Part shown: piece after piece, positions 10,101 through 18,618 of the stretch
Layout of the letters: each line of letters starts with the position of its first letter
How positions within the stretch are numbered: position 1 is the first letter of the stretch
Assembly: GCF_010233585.1 (NCBI RefSeq)
Contig: NZ_CP045997.1
Span: forward strand, 4,555,332-4,619,331
Direction of reading: 5' to 3'
DNA from: Spirosoma endbachense
GTDB lineage: Bacteria; Bacteroidota; Bacteroidia; Cytophagales; Spirosomataceae
Length of the DNA stretch: 64,000 nucleotides
Translations under genes and position numbers: made by a program
Notes under the pieces: generated by a model
The model's database searches: none
The model's input: only the letters and a program-made list of their open reading frames with translations
What the model was told of the DNA's origin: nothing

Positions 10101-10669
10101 CCTTTTTGCGCACCCTTCAACACGATACTCACTCCTGGCAACCCTTCGCCCTTATCATCTTTTACGGTTCCCTGAACGGTTATATCAGCCGTTTTCTCCT
10201 TGTCAACAGGTGTTTCAGAGCCACTATCCGACGACGACTGTCGGTTATCAGTCTCATTTTCAGGCTTGTTCAGCGCTTCAGGGGATATAGCCTGGACGGG
10301 TACACTGTTAACTTCCGGCTTTCCCACTGGCTCCCTTGCCACAACGACATAGCCCCCGTTTTTTACTTTTTTGTAGCGTAATCCCAGCGGCTTTAAGATA
10401 GTGCTCAGGTTTTTCTCAATGTTCGCATTGAAATTAACAGCATCTGCATCCACTGTCAGCCCCTCTACGTTCCGATCCAGAAACAGGATATCGATGGCAT
10501 AATGATCCTGTAGTTTTTTCAGAACATCTTTCAGTTTCTTCGAGGAAGTTTTTATTACAGCCTCCTTCTGCTGGGGTGGTTGTGCTCTGGCCAGCGTTTG
10601 CGAAAATCCAGGGCGTACTCCTCCCAGCGCCACTCCAGCCAGGAGTAGCACGCGTACAATTTTCTTCAT
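7151..10669 (-). CDS. SusC/RagA TonB-dependent transporter with STN signalling domain (locus 1)
   Basis: 1172 aa. Order: signal peptide (1-23); STN domain (about 43-112, LKDVLKKLQDHYAIDILFLD) that signals to a FecR protein; a Pro/Ser-rich linker; a CarboxypepD_reg-like domain (about 165-240, VQGTVKDDKGEGLPGVSIVL); TonB-box-like EIVVIGYG; plug (about 260-365, ending ATAIYGSRGSNGVVIINTK); and a 22-strand barrel to the C-terminus. It imports an unknown oligomer with the SusD encoded next to it. The STN domain and the FecR gene 21 nt upstream show that expression is induced by trans-envelope signalling. Confidence 0.96.
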   Translation of the reverse strand: MKKIVRVLLLAGVALGGVRPGFSQTLARAQPPQQKEAVIKTSSKKLKDVLKKLQDHYAIDILFLDRNVEGLTVDADAVNFNANIEKNLSTILKPLGLRYKKVKNGGYVVVAREPVGKPEVNSVPVQAISPEALNKPENETDNRQSSSDSGSETPVDKEKTADITVQGTVKDDKGEGLPGVSIVLKGAQKGTTSDADGRYKLDVPNASAILIFSFVGYMAQEVTVGNRTSLDIVLKTDNKTLDEIVVIGYGSIEKKDLTGSIASVGSKSIQELAVPRVDQALMGKIAGVQVKPVSGEPGAAPQIRIRGVGSISAGGGPLYVVDGFPISSIQTLNPNDVETIDVLKDASATAIYGSRGSNGVVIINTKRGKSGKAVINFNYQFGLQKIAKMPVYQTGLEEAQHYLDGVRNRNIDEGNDVSGNPTTWKAPVPQTIVDVLSGKITTNEDPLDAILRTAPQHQYQLSATGGSDNMRYALSGEYLNQDGIILNSNFKRYSFRANIDARLTPKLSLKVNFNPSYTDKTNVGGAGAEDLTTYSDITNNPLYNAIVIPTYQSLFNPDGSYYPFGNGLDAVVTSKNPLALAKEVKGRQKGFGFLGNTFLEYAIMPNLKVNVMLGINLMNIKGSYFKPQLPAFLNELASGTDNASMRLNWITETTVNYSKSVGKHNFTGLVGYTTQRETFESNTLTSNRYPNNLVPTLSAVSGLLTGGSSNVAEWSLVSYLGRINYNYNSKYYATASIRTDGSSRFGSDNKFGLFPSLALAWRVSDENFMKEFRFLNELKLRASYGKTGNNNIGNYDQLATINYEKYVLGNTGVGGFSAGRLGNPALTWEKQEQINAGIDVSFLNNRLALTIDHFRSRNTDLLLNVNVPDITGFNTALKNIGEVKNTGWEFAVNTVNVEGKFRWQTSLNFSMYRNQVTKLGPSGDPIISGGNITMIGQPVGMFYGWLTDGIFKTKADLDKGPLWNPGGRDASRVGDVRFVDVSGPNGKPDGIINSFDRTVMGSPYPDFYYGMTNNFSYKNFTLSVSLQGVQGNSVLALSREQSANDRARFRQYAIMNNYWKSESDPGNGYSVRPNDVPTGNFRGTYSQRWLDDGSYLRINNIAFGYALPENVAKKLTFNAIRLTVTANNPFLFTKYIGFNPDVSMNSSPLTPGNERYDYPTAKSLIFGINLGF

Positions 10670-10690
10670 AGTTTGTAGTAGGTTTTGGGG

Positions 10691-11707
10691 TTAATGAGCT
10701 TGGGTTATGATAATCGTATCACCTTGCTGTCGATAACTCAGATTGGACGCACTCGCCAGGGTCTCCATCAACTCGGCGGCACTGTAGGCCGTGAAAGCCC
10801 CCGAAATCGTCCACTGCGTCAACGCTTTATCCGGGATCTGAACCTGGATGCCATAATTGCTGGCAAACAAACCGCTAATCTCGGCTAACGTAGTTCCATC
10901 AAAGACAAACCGATGCTCCTTCCAGGAGGTATAGTCCTGAGGTTTAGGGGTTTGTCGGAGGCTGATATGGCCTTTCTGATCGAAAGTGACCAGATTGCCG
11001 GGCTTCATGGTCAATTGTTTGCTGGTCGTTCCTTCCTGATACTTCAGCTGGACTTTGCCTTTGTTAAGCACCACCTTGGTGCCCTGCTCGCGGGTATTGA
11101 CCAGAAACTGAGTACCCAGCACCAGTACCTCGAAATTCTTATTGGTCTGCACCACAAAGGGTTGATCGTCAACCAGGTGTTTGATGTCGAAATCGGCCTC
11201 GCCCACTAAAGCCACATGACGGGTTTTACGGCCGAAGCCAAATCTGGGTACGCGCAAGGAGGAGTTGGCATTGAGCGTGACGTGGCTGCCATCGTCGAGG
11301 GTCAGGCTACGGGTTTCCCCGAAGGCGGTTCTGTGGGTGGCAAACAGGAGTGTATCTTTAAAGAGAAGCCCGCCCAGCAGGAGGAGTACCGCGCTAACAG
11401 ATGCGGCTATCATCCAGCGAAACCGGCTACCACTTAACCAACTTGCTCTGGGTTCCAGCCAGGAGCTTTCCGGGGACTGTACATGTATATTTTGCTGGAC
11501 AGCCATGCGTTGCTGGTGCCGTTTGAAGGCGGCATTGGCGTCTGCCATAAATTGCGGATTCTGGCTTTCCCAACTAGCCAGGCACTCGAAAAAGAATTCC
11601 CGATTACTTTCCTCTCTAGCCCACTCGTCAATAGCCTGTTTTTGCAAAGCCGTTGCCCGGCCGGCAAAGTAGTTGAAGAGCGTTTCTTTCGATACCTGAT
11701 TTTTCAT
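10691..11707 (-). CDS. FecR-family anti-sigma regulator (locus 1)
   Basis: 338 aa: cytoplasmic N-terminal helical region (1-90, ETLFNYFAGRATALQKQAI), a single membrane helix (about 93-115, WMIAASVSAVLLLLGGLLF), a periplasmic FecR domain (about 125-225, LDDGSHVTLNANSSLRVP and GEADFDIKH) and a C-terminal DUF4974 domain (about 265-335) with the typical ISGLFASNYGIQVQI and WTISGAFTAYSAAELMETL. It holds the ECF sigma encoded 51 nt upstream inactive until the SusC STN domain signals substrate. Confidence 0.93.
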   Translation of the reverse strand: MKNQVSKETLFNYFAGRATALQKQAIDEWAREESNREFFFECLASWESQNPQFMADANAAFKRHQQRMAVQQNIHVQSPESSWLEPRASWLSGSRFRWMIAASVSAVLLLLGGLLFKDTLLFATHRTAFGETRSLTLDDGSHVTLNANSSLRVPRFGFGRKTRHVALVGEADFDIKHLVDDQPFVVQTNKNFEVLVLGTQFLVNTREQGTKVVLNKGKVQLKYQEGTTSKQLTMKPGNLVTFDQKGHISLRQTPKPQDYTSWKEHRFVFDGTTLAEISGLFASNYGIQVQIPDKALTQWTISGAFTAYSAAELMETLASASNLSYRQQGDTIIITQAH

Positions 11708-11758
11708 GTGGAGATCATTAGTAACATCATGACGGTTTTTATAAGAAAAAACACTTAG

Positions 11759-12472
11759 TCATGTCGCTAAAAAATAGAACTGGCTTATTACGAATAAGAT
11801 CATCAGCCATTTGCCTTTTAAGGTGTTCTGAATCTGGCGCATAGCCTGATAAATATGGGCTTCGATGGTACGAAGCGACAGATGCAGCTCATCGGCAATC
11901 TCCTGGTATTTCTTCCCTTCAAAGCGGTGCATCACATAAATCTGACGCCGTTTGAGAGGCATGGCATTGATGGCATTCTCCACATCGTGGTACAACTCTT
12001 CATACTGGGTAATCGAGTCGGGACTTTGGGTGATGTGGGCGGCAATCGAGTCGGCTTTATCGAGCGAGGTGGTGTGGCGCATCTCAGCCCGAACGTGATC
12101 GAAGGCCCGGTTTCGCACGGCAGTAAATAGGTAGGCGCGGTAGGAAGTGGTAATGGATTGATACCGAAGATCGGCGTGAAACTCGTAGAAGATATCCGAA
12201 ACGATATCTTCGGCGATGGCTTTGGAGGAGACATACCGAATGGCATGGCTACACAACAGGGCATAATACTGGCGGAACAGGAGGCTAATGCCCGCATCCG
12301 CATTCTGTTCAAAGGTTTTCCGAAGAAACAATTCGTTGTCCCATCGTGCCTGCTGATCAGGGTTATGACCAGTTTCTTCTAGAGCCAAACCGGATGGTTG
12401 TTCTGCTGATTGATGCTGAGTTAGTTGCCAGATTTGTCCCATCTCTGTTGGTGAATGAAGCCGATCGTTCAT
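11759..12472 (-). CDS. ECF RNA polymerase sigma factor, Bacteroidota SusC-linked type (locus 1)
   Basis: 237 aa with sigma region 2 (FRQYYALLCSHAIRYVSSKAIAEDIVSDIFYEF, about 80-115) and region 4 (LKRRQIYVMHRFEGKKYQEIADELHLS, about 175-220). It would direct transcription of the downstream FecR/SusC/SusD operon. Two unusual parts: about 60 extra N-terminal residues before the conserved ELFLRKTFEQ block, and a hydrophobic tail (KWLMILFVISQFYFLAT) at the C-terminus. The ATG at 12472 is used; a shorter start at Met11 is possible. Confidence 0.93.
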   Translation of the reverse strand: MNDRLHSPTEMGQIWQLTQHQSAEQPSGLALEETGHNPDQQARWDNELFLRKTFEQNADAGISLLFRQYYALLCSHAIRYVSSKAIAEDIVSDIFYEFHADLRYQSITTSYRAYLFTAVRNRAFDHVRAEMRHTTSLDKADSIAAHITQSPDSITQYEELYHDVENAINAMPLKRRQIYVMHRFEGKKYQEIADELHLSLRTIEAHIYQAMRQIQNTLKGKWLMILFVISQFYFLAT

Positions 12473-13129
12473 TTCTGTACCGTCTCTTGGTAAAAAACAC
12501 GGAGTTGTCTATTTCCGAAGAAAGCCTATGTTCTAGTAAGACTGATAGACCTCCCAAAAACACTTAGTCTTATTTGATTATTTTTTTGAAAAATTGAATT
12601 AAAAAATGGAAACCTCTTATTTAAACCTCGTTTGCGCCAATGGTCACTTACTACATCGGCACGAGTAGACAGTGTCAAAGCACAGATTATCACATAAATT
12701 ATCGTAAAGTAACCCCGGCAGTTGTAGTTGGATTAGCCTTGGACAAAACCAAAAAGATGAAGGCACAGGAAGTAGCTATTCTGCATAAAAAAGCCCGGTC
12801 CAATGTAAATTGGACCGGGTGGGAGTTGAAAGGTGTGGAAGTAAGCGAAAAGCTTTAGCCGTCTGATGCCCGGAAGTGGACAATTATATACTATGTCATC
12901 CAGAACAGACCTGGATAACCTTCGGGTTACAATAGGTCATTCCATCTGAATACAAAAAGTAACAGGGTAATTAAAAAAAATAGTAACCCGCTTTAACAGG
13001 AGGCCAATCAGCCAAAATAATATCTCTGATTATCAACCACTTATTGTGATATTTTTTTTACAAATCACGATAGGAGGCAGCATAAAAATCAATTGCGAAA
13101 ACTGTGTGAGGATGACCCGTAAATTCAGA
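12473..13129. other. Gene-free stretch between locus 1 and xylA
   Basis: About 650 nt between the divergent-end xylA stop and the sigma start. It holds the xylA-side terminator (12794-12819) and the presumed promoter of the locus 1 sigma gene, for which I could not place a convincing TAnnTTTG box. The short open frame at 12640-12858 runs through the terminator and has no family features. Nothing else was seen. Confidence 0.6.
12794..12819 (-). terminator. Rho-independent terminator, GC-rich
   Basis: Perfect 11-bp GC-rich arms (12794-12804 and 12809-12819) close on a GTAA/TTAC tetraloop. On the minus strand the stem is followed by C and a run of six T. It is 310 nt past the xylA stop on the same strand and is the first terminator-like structure after that gene. 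Confidence 0.8.
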
Positions 13130-14461
13130 TCAGATATATTGATTGATAATACTTTCGAGCCATTCCTGCTTGCCACTGCGCAGTTGCGGCTCGCCATTTT
13201 CCAGTGTATAGCTACGCAAATCGTCAAGCGTCAATTGCCCAGCTTCAAACGCTTTACCCTGCCCCTGATCAAAAGAAGCATACCGTTCTTTTCTGAATTT
13301 GAGGTAATCCGATTCACGTAAAATTGCATCAGCCACGATAAATGAGCGGGCAAAAGCATCCATGCCACTGATGTGGGCAATGAACAGATCATCCAGATCG
13401 GTAGAGTTTCGGCGCACTTTGGCATCGAAATTTATACCACCTGGTTTAATACCTCCGGCCTGGTGAATGACCAGAGCAGCTTCAACCAGCTCATAAATAT
13501 TGATTGGAAACTGGTCAGTATCCCAGCCATTCTGGTAATCGCCCCGGTTTGCGTCAATGCTCCCCAGCATTCCGGCATCTGCCGCAATCTGCAATTCGTG
13601 GTCGAAAGTATGCCCCGCCAGTGTAGCATGGTTTACTTCGATGTTCAACTGAAAATCCTTGTCAAGTCCGTATTGACGCAGGAAGCCAATAACCGTTGCG
13701 GCATCGTAATCATACTGGTGCTTAGTTGGTTCCATTGGCTTTGGCTCAATAAAGAAAGTACCTGTAAAGCCTTGTTTACGGGCATAATCGCGCGCTATCG
13801 TCAAGAACTGAGCCAGGTGTTCTACCTCCCGTTTGATGTTTGTATTTAGTAGAGACATATAGCCTTCCCGCCCACCCCAGAACACATAATTTTCGCCACC
13901 CAACGCAATCGTTGCGTCAATGGCATTCTTTACCTGCGTTCCGGCATAAGCCAGAACGGCAAAATCCGGATTGGTCGAAGCGCCGTTCATGTAGCGCGGA
14001 TTTGAGAAGACATTTGCGGTTCCCCACAGCAGTTTAACACCACTTTCGGCCTGTTTTTGCTTCGCATAATCGACAATGGTTTGCAGGCGTTTTTCGTACT
14101 CGCTCGCCGATGAACCTTCATCAACCAGGTCAATATCATGAAAACAGTAATAAGGCGCTCCAATTTTTGTAATAAACTCAAAGGCGGCATCCATCTTCAT
14201 TTTCGCCCGTATGTTGGCATCCTGATCCTGATCCCAGGCGAAAACGCGTGTGCCAGGGCCGAAAGGATCGCCCCCCGTGCCGGTAAACGTATGCCAATAG
14301 CTGATGGCAAAGCGCAACTGCTCACGTAAGGTTTTACCCCCGATCACAAGCTCAGGATTGTACCATTTGAACGCTAACGGATTTTTGGATTTAGGGCCTT
14401 CGTAGGCAATGGAGCCAATCCCTTTGAAGTATTCCTGGTCGCCCAGTGTAATGTTTGACAT
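13130..14461 (-). CDS. xylA: Xylose isomerase
   Basis: 443 aa, typical of class II xylose isomerases. It converts D-xylose to D-xylulose in the cytoplasm with two divalent metals. Visible: His108 and Asp111 in [21 protein letters not shown] (about 195), the metal and substrate segment [18 protein letters not shown] (about 230-248), [16 protein letters not shown] (about 273-288), and [17 protein letters not shown] (about 298-314). No xylulokinase or xylose transporter gene is adjacent, so the gene stands alone under its own operator-rich promoter (14581-14631) and ends at the hairpin at 12794-12819. Confidence 0.97.
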   Translation of the reverse strand: MSNITLGDQEYFKGIGSIAYEGPKSKNPLAFKWYNPELVIGGKTLREQLRFAISYWHTFTGTGGDPFGPGTRVFAWDQDQDANIRAKMKMDAAFEFITKIGAPYYCFHDIDLVDEGSSASEYEKRLQTIVDYAKQKQAESGVKLLWGTANVFSNPRYMNGASTNPDFAVLAYAGTQVKNAIDATIALGGENYVFWGGREGYMSLLNTNIKREVEHLAQFLTIARDYARKQGFTGTFFIEPKPMEPTKHQYDYDAATVIGFLRQYGLDKDFQLNIEVNHATLAGHTFDHELQIAADAGMLGSIDANRGDYQNGWDTDQFPINIYELVEAALVIHQAGGIKPGGINFDAKVRRNSTDLDDLFIAHISGMDAFARSFIVADAILRESDYLKFRKERYASFDQGQGKAFEAGQLTLDDLRSYTLENGEPQLRSGKQEWLESIINQYI

Positions 14462-14580
14462 GATGATTAATTGATTAGGCGTTAATTAACTCTGTTATTT
14501 TCGCTTGAGAATTTCAGCTTTGATGAACAGACAACTCAACCACAATCGCTTATGGCTAGCTGAACAAGCGTATTGCTATT

Positions 14581-14631
14581 TAAAGGTGTAAAGTTGACAC
14601 TTATTTTTTAATTGTCAAATTGACACCTTTA
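14581..14631 (-). promoter_or_regulatory. xylA promoter overlapped by two palindromic operators
   Basis: Two 13-nt palindromes, TGTCAAATTGACA (14613-14625, perfect) and TGTAAAGTTGACA (14587-14599, one pair off), lie 26 nt apart centre to centre. Together they form a 19-nt imperfect inverted repeat (14581-14599 with 14613-14631). On the minus strand TTTG (14619-14616), a 19-nt spacer and CAACTTTA (14596-14589) approximate the Bacteroidota promoter TTTG-N19-TAnnTTTG. One palindrome covers each promoter box, the layout expected for repression by a dimeric sugar-responsive regulator. The predicted start is near 14580, which leaves a leader of about 115 nt. The regulator is not in the window. Confidence 0.65.
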
Positions 14632-14887
14632 TTTTTATAATCAGAATACCAGGTGTATTGTCTATCGGTGCGCCCTGATGAATTAAACGTTGTTCATTAC
14701 TCTTCTGACCTGGAAGGGAAGGCATCAACTCCCAAAAAGAACGTGACAATGATCAACCTGGCAGATAGCAGTTGGATCGCTATAGGTATACTTGACACAT
14801 ATAATCAAAGAGGGCAAGGCAATCTGGGGGGTTTTCTATCCTGAGATTTCGCTGTACTTCGTCTTTATAACTTACTATAAATTATGG

Positions 14888-15643
14888 CTAAAATTGGAGT
14901 GATAAGTAGGTACAGTCTTCTGAATTAATAGTATTAATGCTGTGAGCTGTTTCTGATTCAACGAAGATAAAATCCCCTGCCTGCGCCCCTTTCAACGCCC
15001 CATCAAGCTGCACCTGAACCGGGTGATCCATGATGACTAGAATTTCAGCCGCCCGGTGAGAGTGGGCCGGTTGCTTCCCCAAACCAGCGCTGAGTTTCGT
15101 GATCTGCGCGACCATGCGATTGCTCATTATGGTTGAATAAGCCCTGGCTCGCTGCTTCTCCCCATCAGTTTTAGAACTTATCTCCCGCCAGTCGATCCAG
15201 AACGAGTCACCAACCAGCCGATACAAATCCAGATCCGGCATTTCATTGGAGGTGTAGCGCATCTGGTAATAGGTTAGCGATTGGCCCGCTTTATTTTCTA
15301 CCCGATAGTCGTCTCCAGGCATGATCACAGCAACGCAACCGGGCCCCAGGATTTTGCGCCTGCTCCCAAGCGTCAGTGTTAATTCACCCGTTTTGATGAT
15401 TAGTACAGCCTCTTCATCAAGCTGTTGAGTAGGTTGGTCGGGCTGATTATTCCCTAAGGTGATGGCTTGAACAATTAAGTGGGAAAAATCCCGGGTGGTG
15501 CCTTCAACTAAGGTTCGCTCTTCGTAGCCGGTATGTTTAACAACTGGTAACCGGCTGTATGCGTACACGTTTGACGTAATGGCCTGAGAAAAAGCTGGAA
15601 AGGAGGCTAAAATAACGATACAGAAAAGTAGGAAGGATCTCAT
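14888..15643 (-). CDS. Exported cupin-domain protein
   Basis: 251 aa with a signal peptide (1-19, ending FPAFSQA). Two cupin-like beta-barrel stretches are visible. The first is around LTLTLGSRRKILGPGCVAVIMPGDDYRV (about 90-120). The second is around GLGKQPAHSHRAAEILVIMDHPVQVQLDG (about 185-215), where HSHRAAE could give a His/His/Glu metal site. The C-terminus reads AGDFIFVESETAHSINTIN, a standard cupin end. Function unknown; exported two-cupin proteins may bind or isomerise small ligands. It lies alone on the minus strand, 427 nt upstream of xylA, and no shared transcript is evident. Confidence 0.75.
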   Translation of the reverse strand: MRSFLLFCIVILASFPAFSQAITSNVYAYSRLPVVKHTGYEERTLVEGTTRDFSHLIVQAITLGNNQPDQPTQQLDEEAVLIIKTGELTLTLGSRRKILGPGCVAVIMPGDDYRVENKAGQSLTYYQMRYTSNEMPDLDLYRLVGDSFWIDWREISSKTDGEKQRARAYSTIMSNRMVAQITKLSAGLGKQPAHSHRAAEILVIMDHPVQVQLDGALKGAQAGDFIFVESETAHSINTINSEDCTYLSLQF

Positions 15644-15888
15644 TCTAAACGATTTACTGGAGTTGCGCCAAGTGGTTTCTAGGAGAAAATCCTGTTGTGT
15701 ATATCAGCTAGTGCAAATTACGCTCACCTGCTTCTTCATTTCACCAGCGACAAAGGCATGTGGGTCTAATCATTGCCAAACAGTCGACTTTCATAAGGAC
15801 GGATTAGTTCACCGAATCGCCAGGCCAGGCCCGTGTACTTTACGACTTAAATGAACCGTTTATTTAATCGCCCCGCGATTAACTAAAC

Positions 15889-15919
15889 AAACGGCTGACT
15901 CTACCAGGGCCAGCCGTTT
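15889..15919 (-). terminator. Probable terminator after the DUF2911 gene
   Basis: Nine-bp arms (15889-15897 and 15911-15919) with a 13-nt loop. The minus-strand continuation TGTTTAGTTAAT is only moderately T-rich. It lies 25 nt past the stop of the DUF2911 gene on its strand. Confidence 0.6.
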
Positions 15920-15943
15920 TGGGTGAATGTTACTGACTGGCTT

Positions 15944-16798
15944 TTACTTTTTAGCAGAAGCAATCAGGTCATTTGCCATTTTTACGTAATCTGCATTTTT
16001 TGCTTCGGTCGCCAGCGCAACTGTTTTCTCAGCACTGGCAATTGCACTGGATTTTTCTTTTAATTTCAGTTCAATCCGGGCCTTCAGCAACATCACCCAG
16101 AAAGCTTTCGGATTTTGTTCCGTAGCCTTGGTTGCCCAGCCTAATGCCTGTTTCAAATCCCGATTCGTATCATAATAGTAGCTGGCTGCCTCAAAATAAG
16201 CTGGTTTATCAGATGCCAACGAAGCCTCGATATTCTTCACGATCGTCTGATCAATATCGGCGGTGATAGCCACAGGCACGCGGGTTTTATCCCACATAAT
16301 TTCCAGCACTGCCGAGCTAGGCAGAATATCAGCTATGTTGATCGTAAAGGTTTCTACTTTGTTGGCCAACGAAGTGGGTTTCACCTGAACCCGTACTACT
16401 TCGTTTTCTTTTTTATAATCTCCCACGTTAGCACCCAGGGCAAGGTCTTTGGAAAGCATTACCTCCCAGCTGGTTTTACCCGGAATTGTAAACAGCCCAT
16501 AGGTACCCGCTTTCACCTCTTTCCCTTCTAGTTTCACATCCGATGAAAAGGTAATTTTAGAGGTTGCATTGGCCCCCGTACGCCATACTTTATCATAAGG
16601 AACCAGATCGCCGAAGATGGTCCGTTCTTTAACCGCCGGACGGGAGTACTCGAGCGTAATCTCACCTAAAGCGAAGCTTTGTTTAGTGGTTTGTGAAGGA
16701 CTGGCTGCTGGCACTTTAAGCTGAGCCTGAGTGATTGAGAGTGAACAAAGCGTAAGTAGAATGGCAATGGCAACTGGCAGGAAATGTAGGCGCTTCAT
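15944..16798 (-). CDS. DUF2911 protein with C-terminal helical repeat
   Basis: 284 aa with a signal peptide (1-25, SLSITQAQ). Residues 35-180 match DUF2911 in order: LGEITLEYSRPAVKERTIFG, LVPYDKVWRTGANATSKITF, AGTYGLFTIPGKTSWEVML and a barrel-like end. Residues 200-284 are TPR-like helices (ALGWATKATEQNPKAFWVML). The family is widespread and secreted in Bacteroidota with no established function. It is a single-gene unit with a TACCTTTG -10 motif 49 nt upstream of the start and a hairpin downstream. Confidence 0.88.
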   Translation of the reverse strand: MKRLHFLPVAIAILLTLCSLSITQAQLKVPAASPSQTTKQSFALGEITLEYSRPAVKERTIFGDLVPYDKVWRTGANATSKITFSSDVKLEGKEVKAGTYGLFTIPGKTSWEVMLSKDLALGANVGDYKKENEVVRVQVKPTSLANKVETFTINIADILPSSAVLEIMWDKTRVPVAITADIDQTIVKNIEASLASDKPAYFEAASYYYDTNRDLKQALGWATKATEQNPKAFWVMLLKARIELKLKEKSSAIASAEKTVALATEAKNADYVKMANDLIASAKK

Positions 16799-16846
16799 AC
16801 TGCAGGAATGATGAAATGATTCGTTGTGAGTTTATTTTTTGACACC

Positions 16847-16854
16847 CAAAGGTA
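16847..16854 (-). promoter_or_regulatory. Bacteroidota -10 motif for the DUF2911 gene
   Basis: The minus strand reads TACCTTTG, an exact TAnnTTTG match, 49 nt before the ATG at 16798. No good TTTG box lies 19-20 nt upstream, so this is a half-match. The predicted start near 16840 would give a leader of about 40 nt. Confidence 0.5.
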
Positions 16855-17713
16855 CGGATTATTGCGCCAGCCTTCCCCTCGGACAGGAGAACTTTGTGCA
16901 ATTACGTTATTATTCCTGAGTCATTGTCTTGATGTACATGAATGGCGTAAATCTCATTCCGTACCTTATCAATGCACTAATCAAGACTGCCTGTATCCCG
17001 CTCATTCAAGAGTTAATCAAGGTGGCTGACAGGATTGGCAATGGTCGTGATGATCCGGATGGAATGAAGCTGACTTTGTTTTATCCAGGTTTGATTCTTA
17101 ATTCAAGATTAATAATATCTGGTTGGGTGCAATGGTTTATACTAATTGATCGTCTTTACTTTAACCTGTTTTTGTTCTCAGGTTTAAACAATAGATAGGA
17201 ATACAGGTCCCGGCTCTTCCATTGGATAAGCCGGGCCTATTATTCAGTTTAACTGCGCTTTAAAAGCTTACGTTTTTTAGTTAGCTGATGCGATCTATAT
17301 GTGCCCAGCCGATTAAGTACGTTTAATAAATTCACCCAGAAATTCCAGGCCATTTGCCTACCTTTGGGTAAGTCATGTAGGGACAACGAGATAGACGCCG
17401 TTTATACCTTTTGATTGTGTGAACGCCCCGTCTGGCTTTTAGTTAGCGGGGCTATTTTATTTACCAGAATTGATTTATGATTACTTTAAGCTATTAATAA
17501 TCCCGCCTGTATACCTTTTGCAGCCATTCATTGCTTTTTTATTTAAAGATTCTCAAGCTCTCAAACTTCATTAACACCACCATCTTAAGTAGGCTCCTGG
17601 GTACGGTTATAATTATGCATATTTCTCGTTTTGGCCGCCGATCAGTAAATAAAAACAACCTGTTTGCCTCAAAATGGGTCCAAATAGTAGGATAGGTTTA
17701 GATAGCTTTAATC
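16855..17713. other. Gene-poor stretch with hairpins, no confident gene
   Basis: About 860 nt. It contains an imperfect GC-rich hairpin near 17207-17236 (with AGCCGGG on its right arm) and the putative small transcript region 17359-17452. An open frame at 16929-17198 encodes a Leu/Ile-rich peptide with no family resemblance and weak codon quality, so I do not call it. The stretch appears more AT-rich than the loci to its left. Confidence 0.5.
17359..17460 (+). ncRNA. Possible small RNA: -10 motif followed by a terminator hairpin
   Basis: An exact TAnnTTTG motif (TACCTTTG, 17359-17366) is followed about 60 nt later by a hairpin with GCCCCG/CGGGGC arms (17425-17430, 17447-17452) and a TATTTTATTT tail on the plus strand. 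There is no open frame of note between them. A transcript starting near 17373 would be about 85 nt long. No -33 box was found, and no known RNA family was recognised. Confidence 0.3.
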
Positions 17714-17953
17714 ATGAAGGAAGTGTTTATTCTGCTAAGTATTGGAGCCCATCTCCTCTTCTCGCTTCACTATGCTACGCAGGCTTACAGAAAGCCCATA
17801 ACGCTACCCAACCGCCTGAACTCCCTAATTAAGGCGTTCGTGTATGGCACATTTGGCCTTTTGATGTTATACGGATGGTTATCTTTGGGGTTGAAATCAA
17901 CTAAATCCGAGCGAGCGAAGAACTCTCAAACGACAATTTCCCAAAAGGGATAA
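17714..17953 (+). CDS. Small membrane protein, two predicted helices
   Basis: 79 aa. Two hydrophobic segments (VFILLSIGAHLLFSLHYATQ at about 4-23 and VYGTFGLLMLYGWLSLGL at about 48-65) are separated by a basic loop and followed by a polar, positively charged tail. This looks like a real small inner-membrane protein rather than a shadow frame, because no other gene overlaps it. No family was recognised; the neighbours give no clue to its role. Confidence 0.5.
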   Translation: MKEVFILLSIGAHLLFSLHYATQAYRKPITLPNRLNSLIKAFVYGTFGLLMLYGWLSLGLKSTKSERAKNSQTTISQKG

Positions 17954-18130
17954 TTATCGGTTAGCCTAATGGCGTTGCTATTCTAGAGAAACTGGCGAGT
18001 CTACTTTCGAATTGTTATGTCTACGCGTGTTGGTGCTGAATCTAATCAATATCTTCACTTTCTATTTACAGTATTTTCTTCTCAATCGAAAGCTTCTTTA
18101 CGCTCTGGTCGTTATTACACAAACTTAACC

Positions 18131-18481
18131 CTATTGAAGCAAATCAGTTGCTTCAATAGCCGAGTCAATAACAGCCATTAGTTCCCCGGAATTAGAAGCC
18201 ATGTCAAGCTGACCTTGCAATTTTGTTAGTACGTCCTTGTCATGACTTGGTAAAGAGTATCTCATCGAATAAGCTAATCCTTTGCCTATTAGCTTCTTAA
18301 CATACTTAAAGTGCTCTTCTACTGAACCACGATTAAGTCTGGGCTTTCCTTCTTCCAAAAGAATCAAATCCTTCATTACTGAAAGGTGAGCTTCATCGCT
18401 TGGATCACTGCCACAGTTAAGCGCACGGCACATAAACGTTTCATACCGCGATGCGGTCACGTATGCTTTTGCATCATCCAT
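18131..18481 (-). CDS. Hypothetical cytoplasmic protein
   Basis: 116 aa from the ATG at 18481; the frame also extends five codons to a TTG at 18496. The peptide is mostly helical and charged (AHLSVMKDLILLEEGKPRLNRGS, EEHFKYVKKLIGKGLAYSM), with two cysteines near the N-terminus (FMCRALNCGSD) and no signal peptide or membrane segment. The regular amphipathic composition argues for a real gene. No family was recognised. It lies on the same strand as the large secreted protein and just beyond one copy of the structured repeat. Confidence 0.55.
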   Translation of the reverse strand: MDDAKAYVTASRYETFMCRALNCGSDPSDEAHLSVMKDLILLEEGKPRLNRGSVEEHFKYVKKLIGKGLAYSMRYSLPSHDKDVLTKLQGQLDMASNSGELMAVIDSAIEATDLLQ

Positions 18482-18618
18482 GATTTTCTTAGGCAAGTTT
18501 TGCTATGAAAATAAAAACGAGACAGCAAGATAGAAATACACAGCCAGAAAGTACATATCCTCTGCTACTAACAATGAAATAGCGGTTAAAACCGTAAACC
18601 CAGTCAGAACACATTAAA

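Noticed and set aside
12640..12858. 72-codon plus-strand open frame
   Set aside because: It runs through the GC hairpin terminator at 12794-12819 and has no recognisable domain.
14653..14844. 63-codon plus-strand open frame upstream of xylA
   Set aside because: No domain, no neighbour on its strand, and it begins just next to the xylA operator region.
16929..17198. 89-codon hydrophobic open frame
   Set aside because: Low-complexity Leu/Ile composition in AT-rich intergenic DNA, no start context and no homologous pattern; kept only as a mention in the gene-free stretch.
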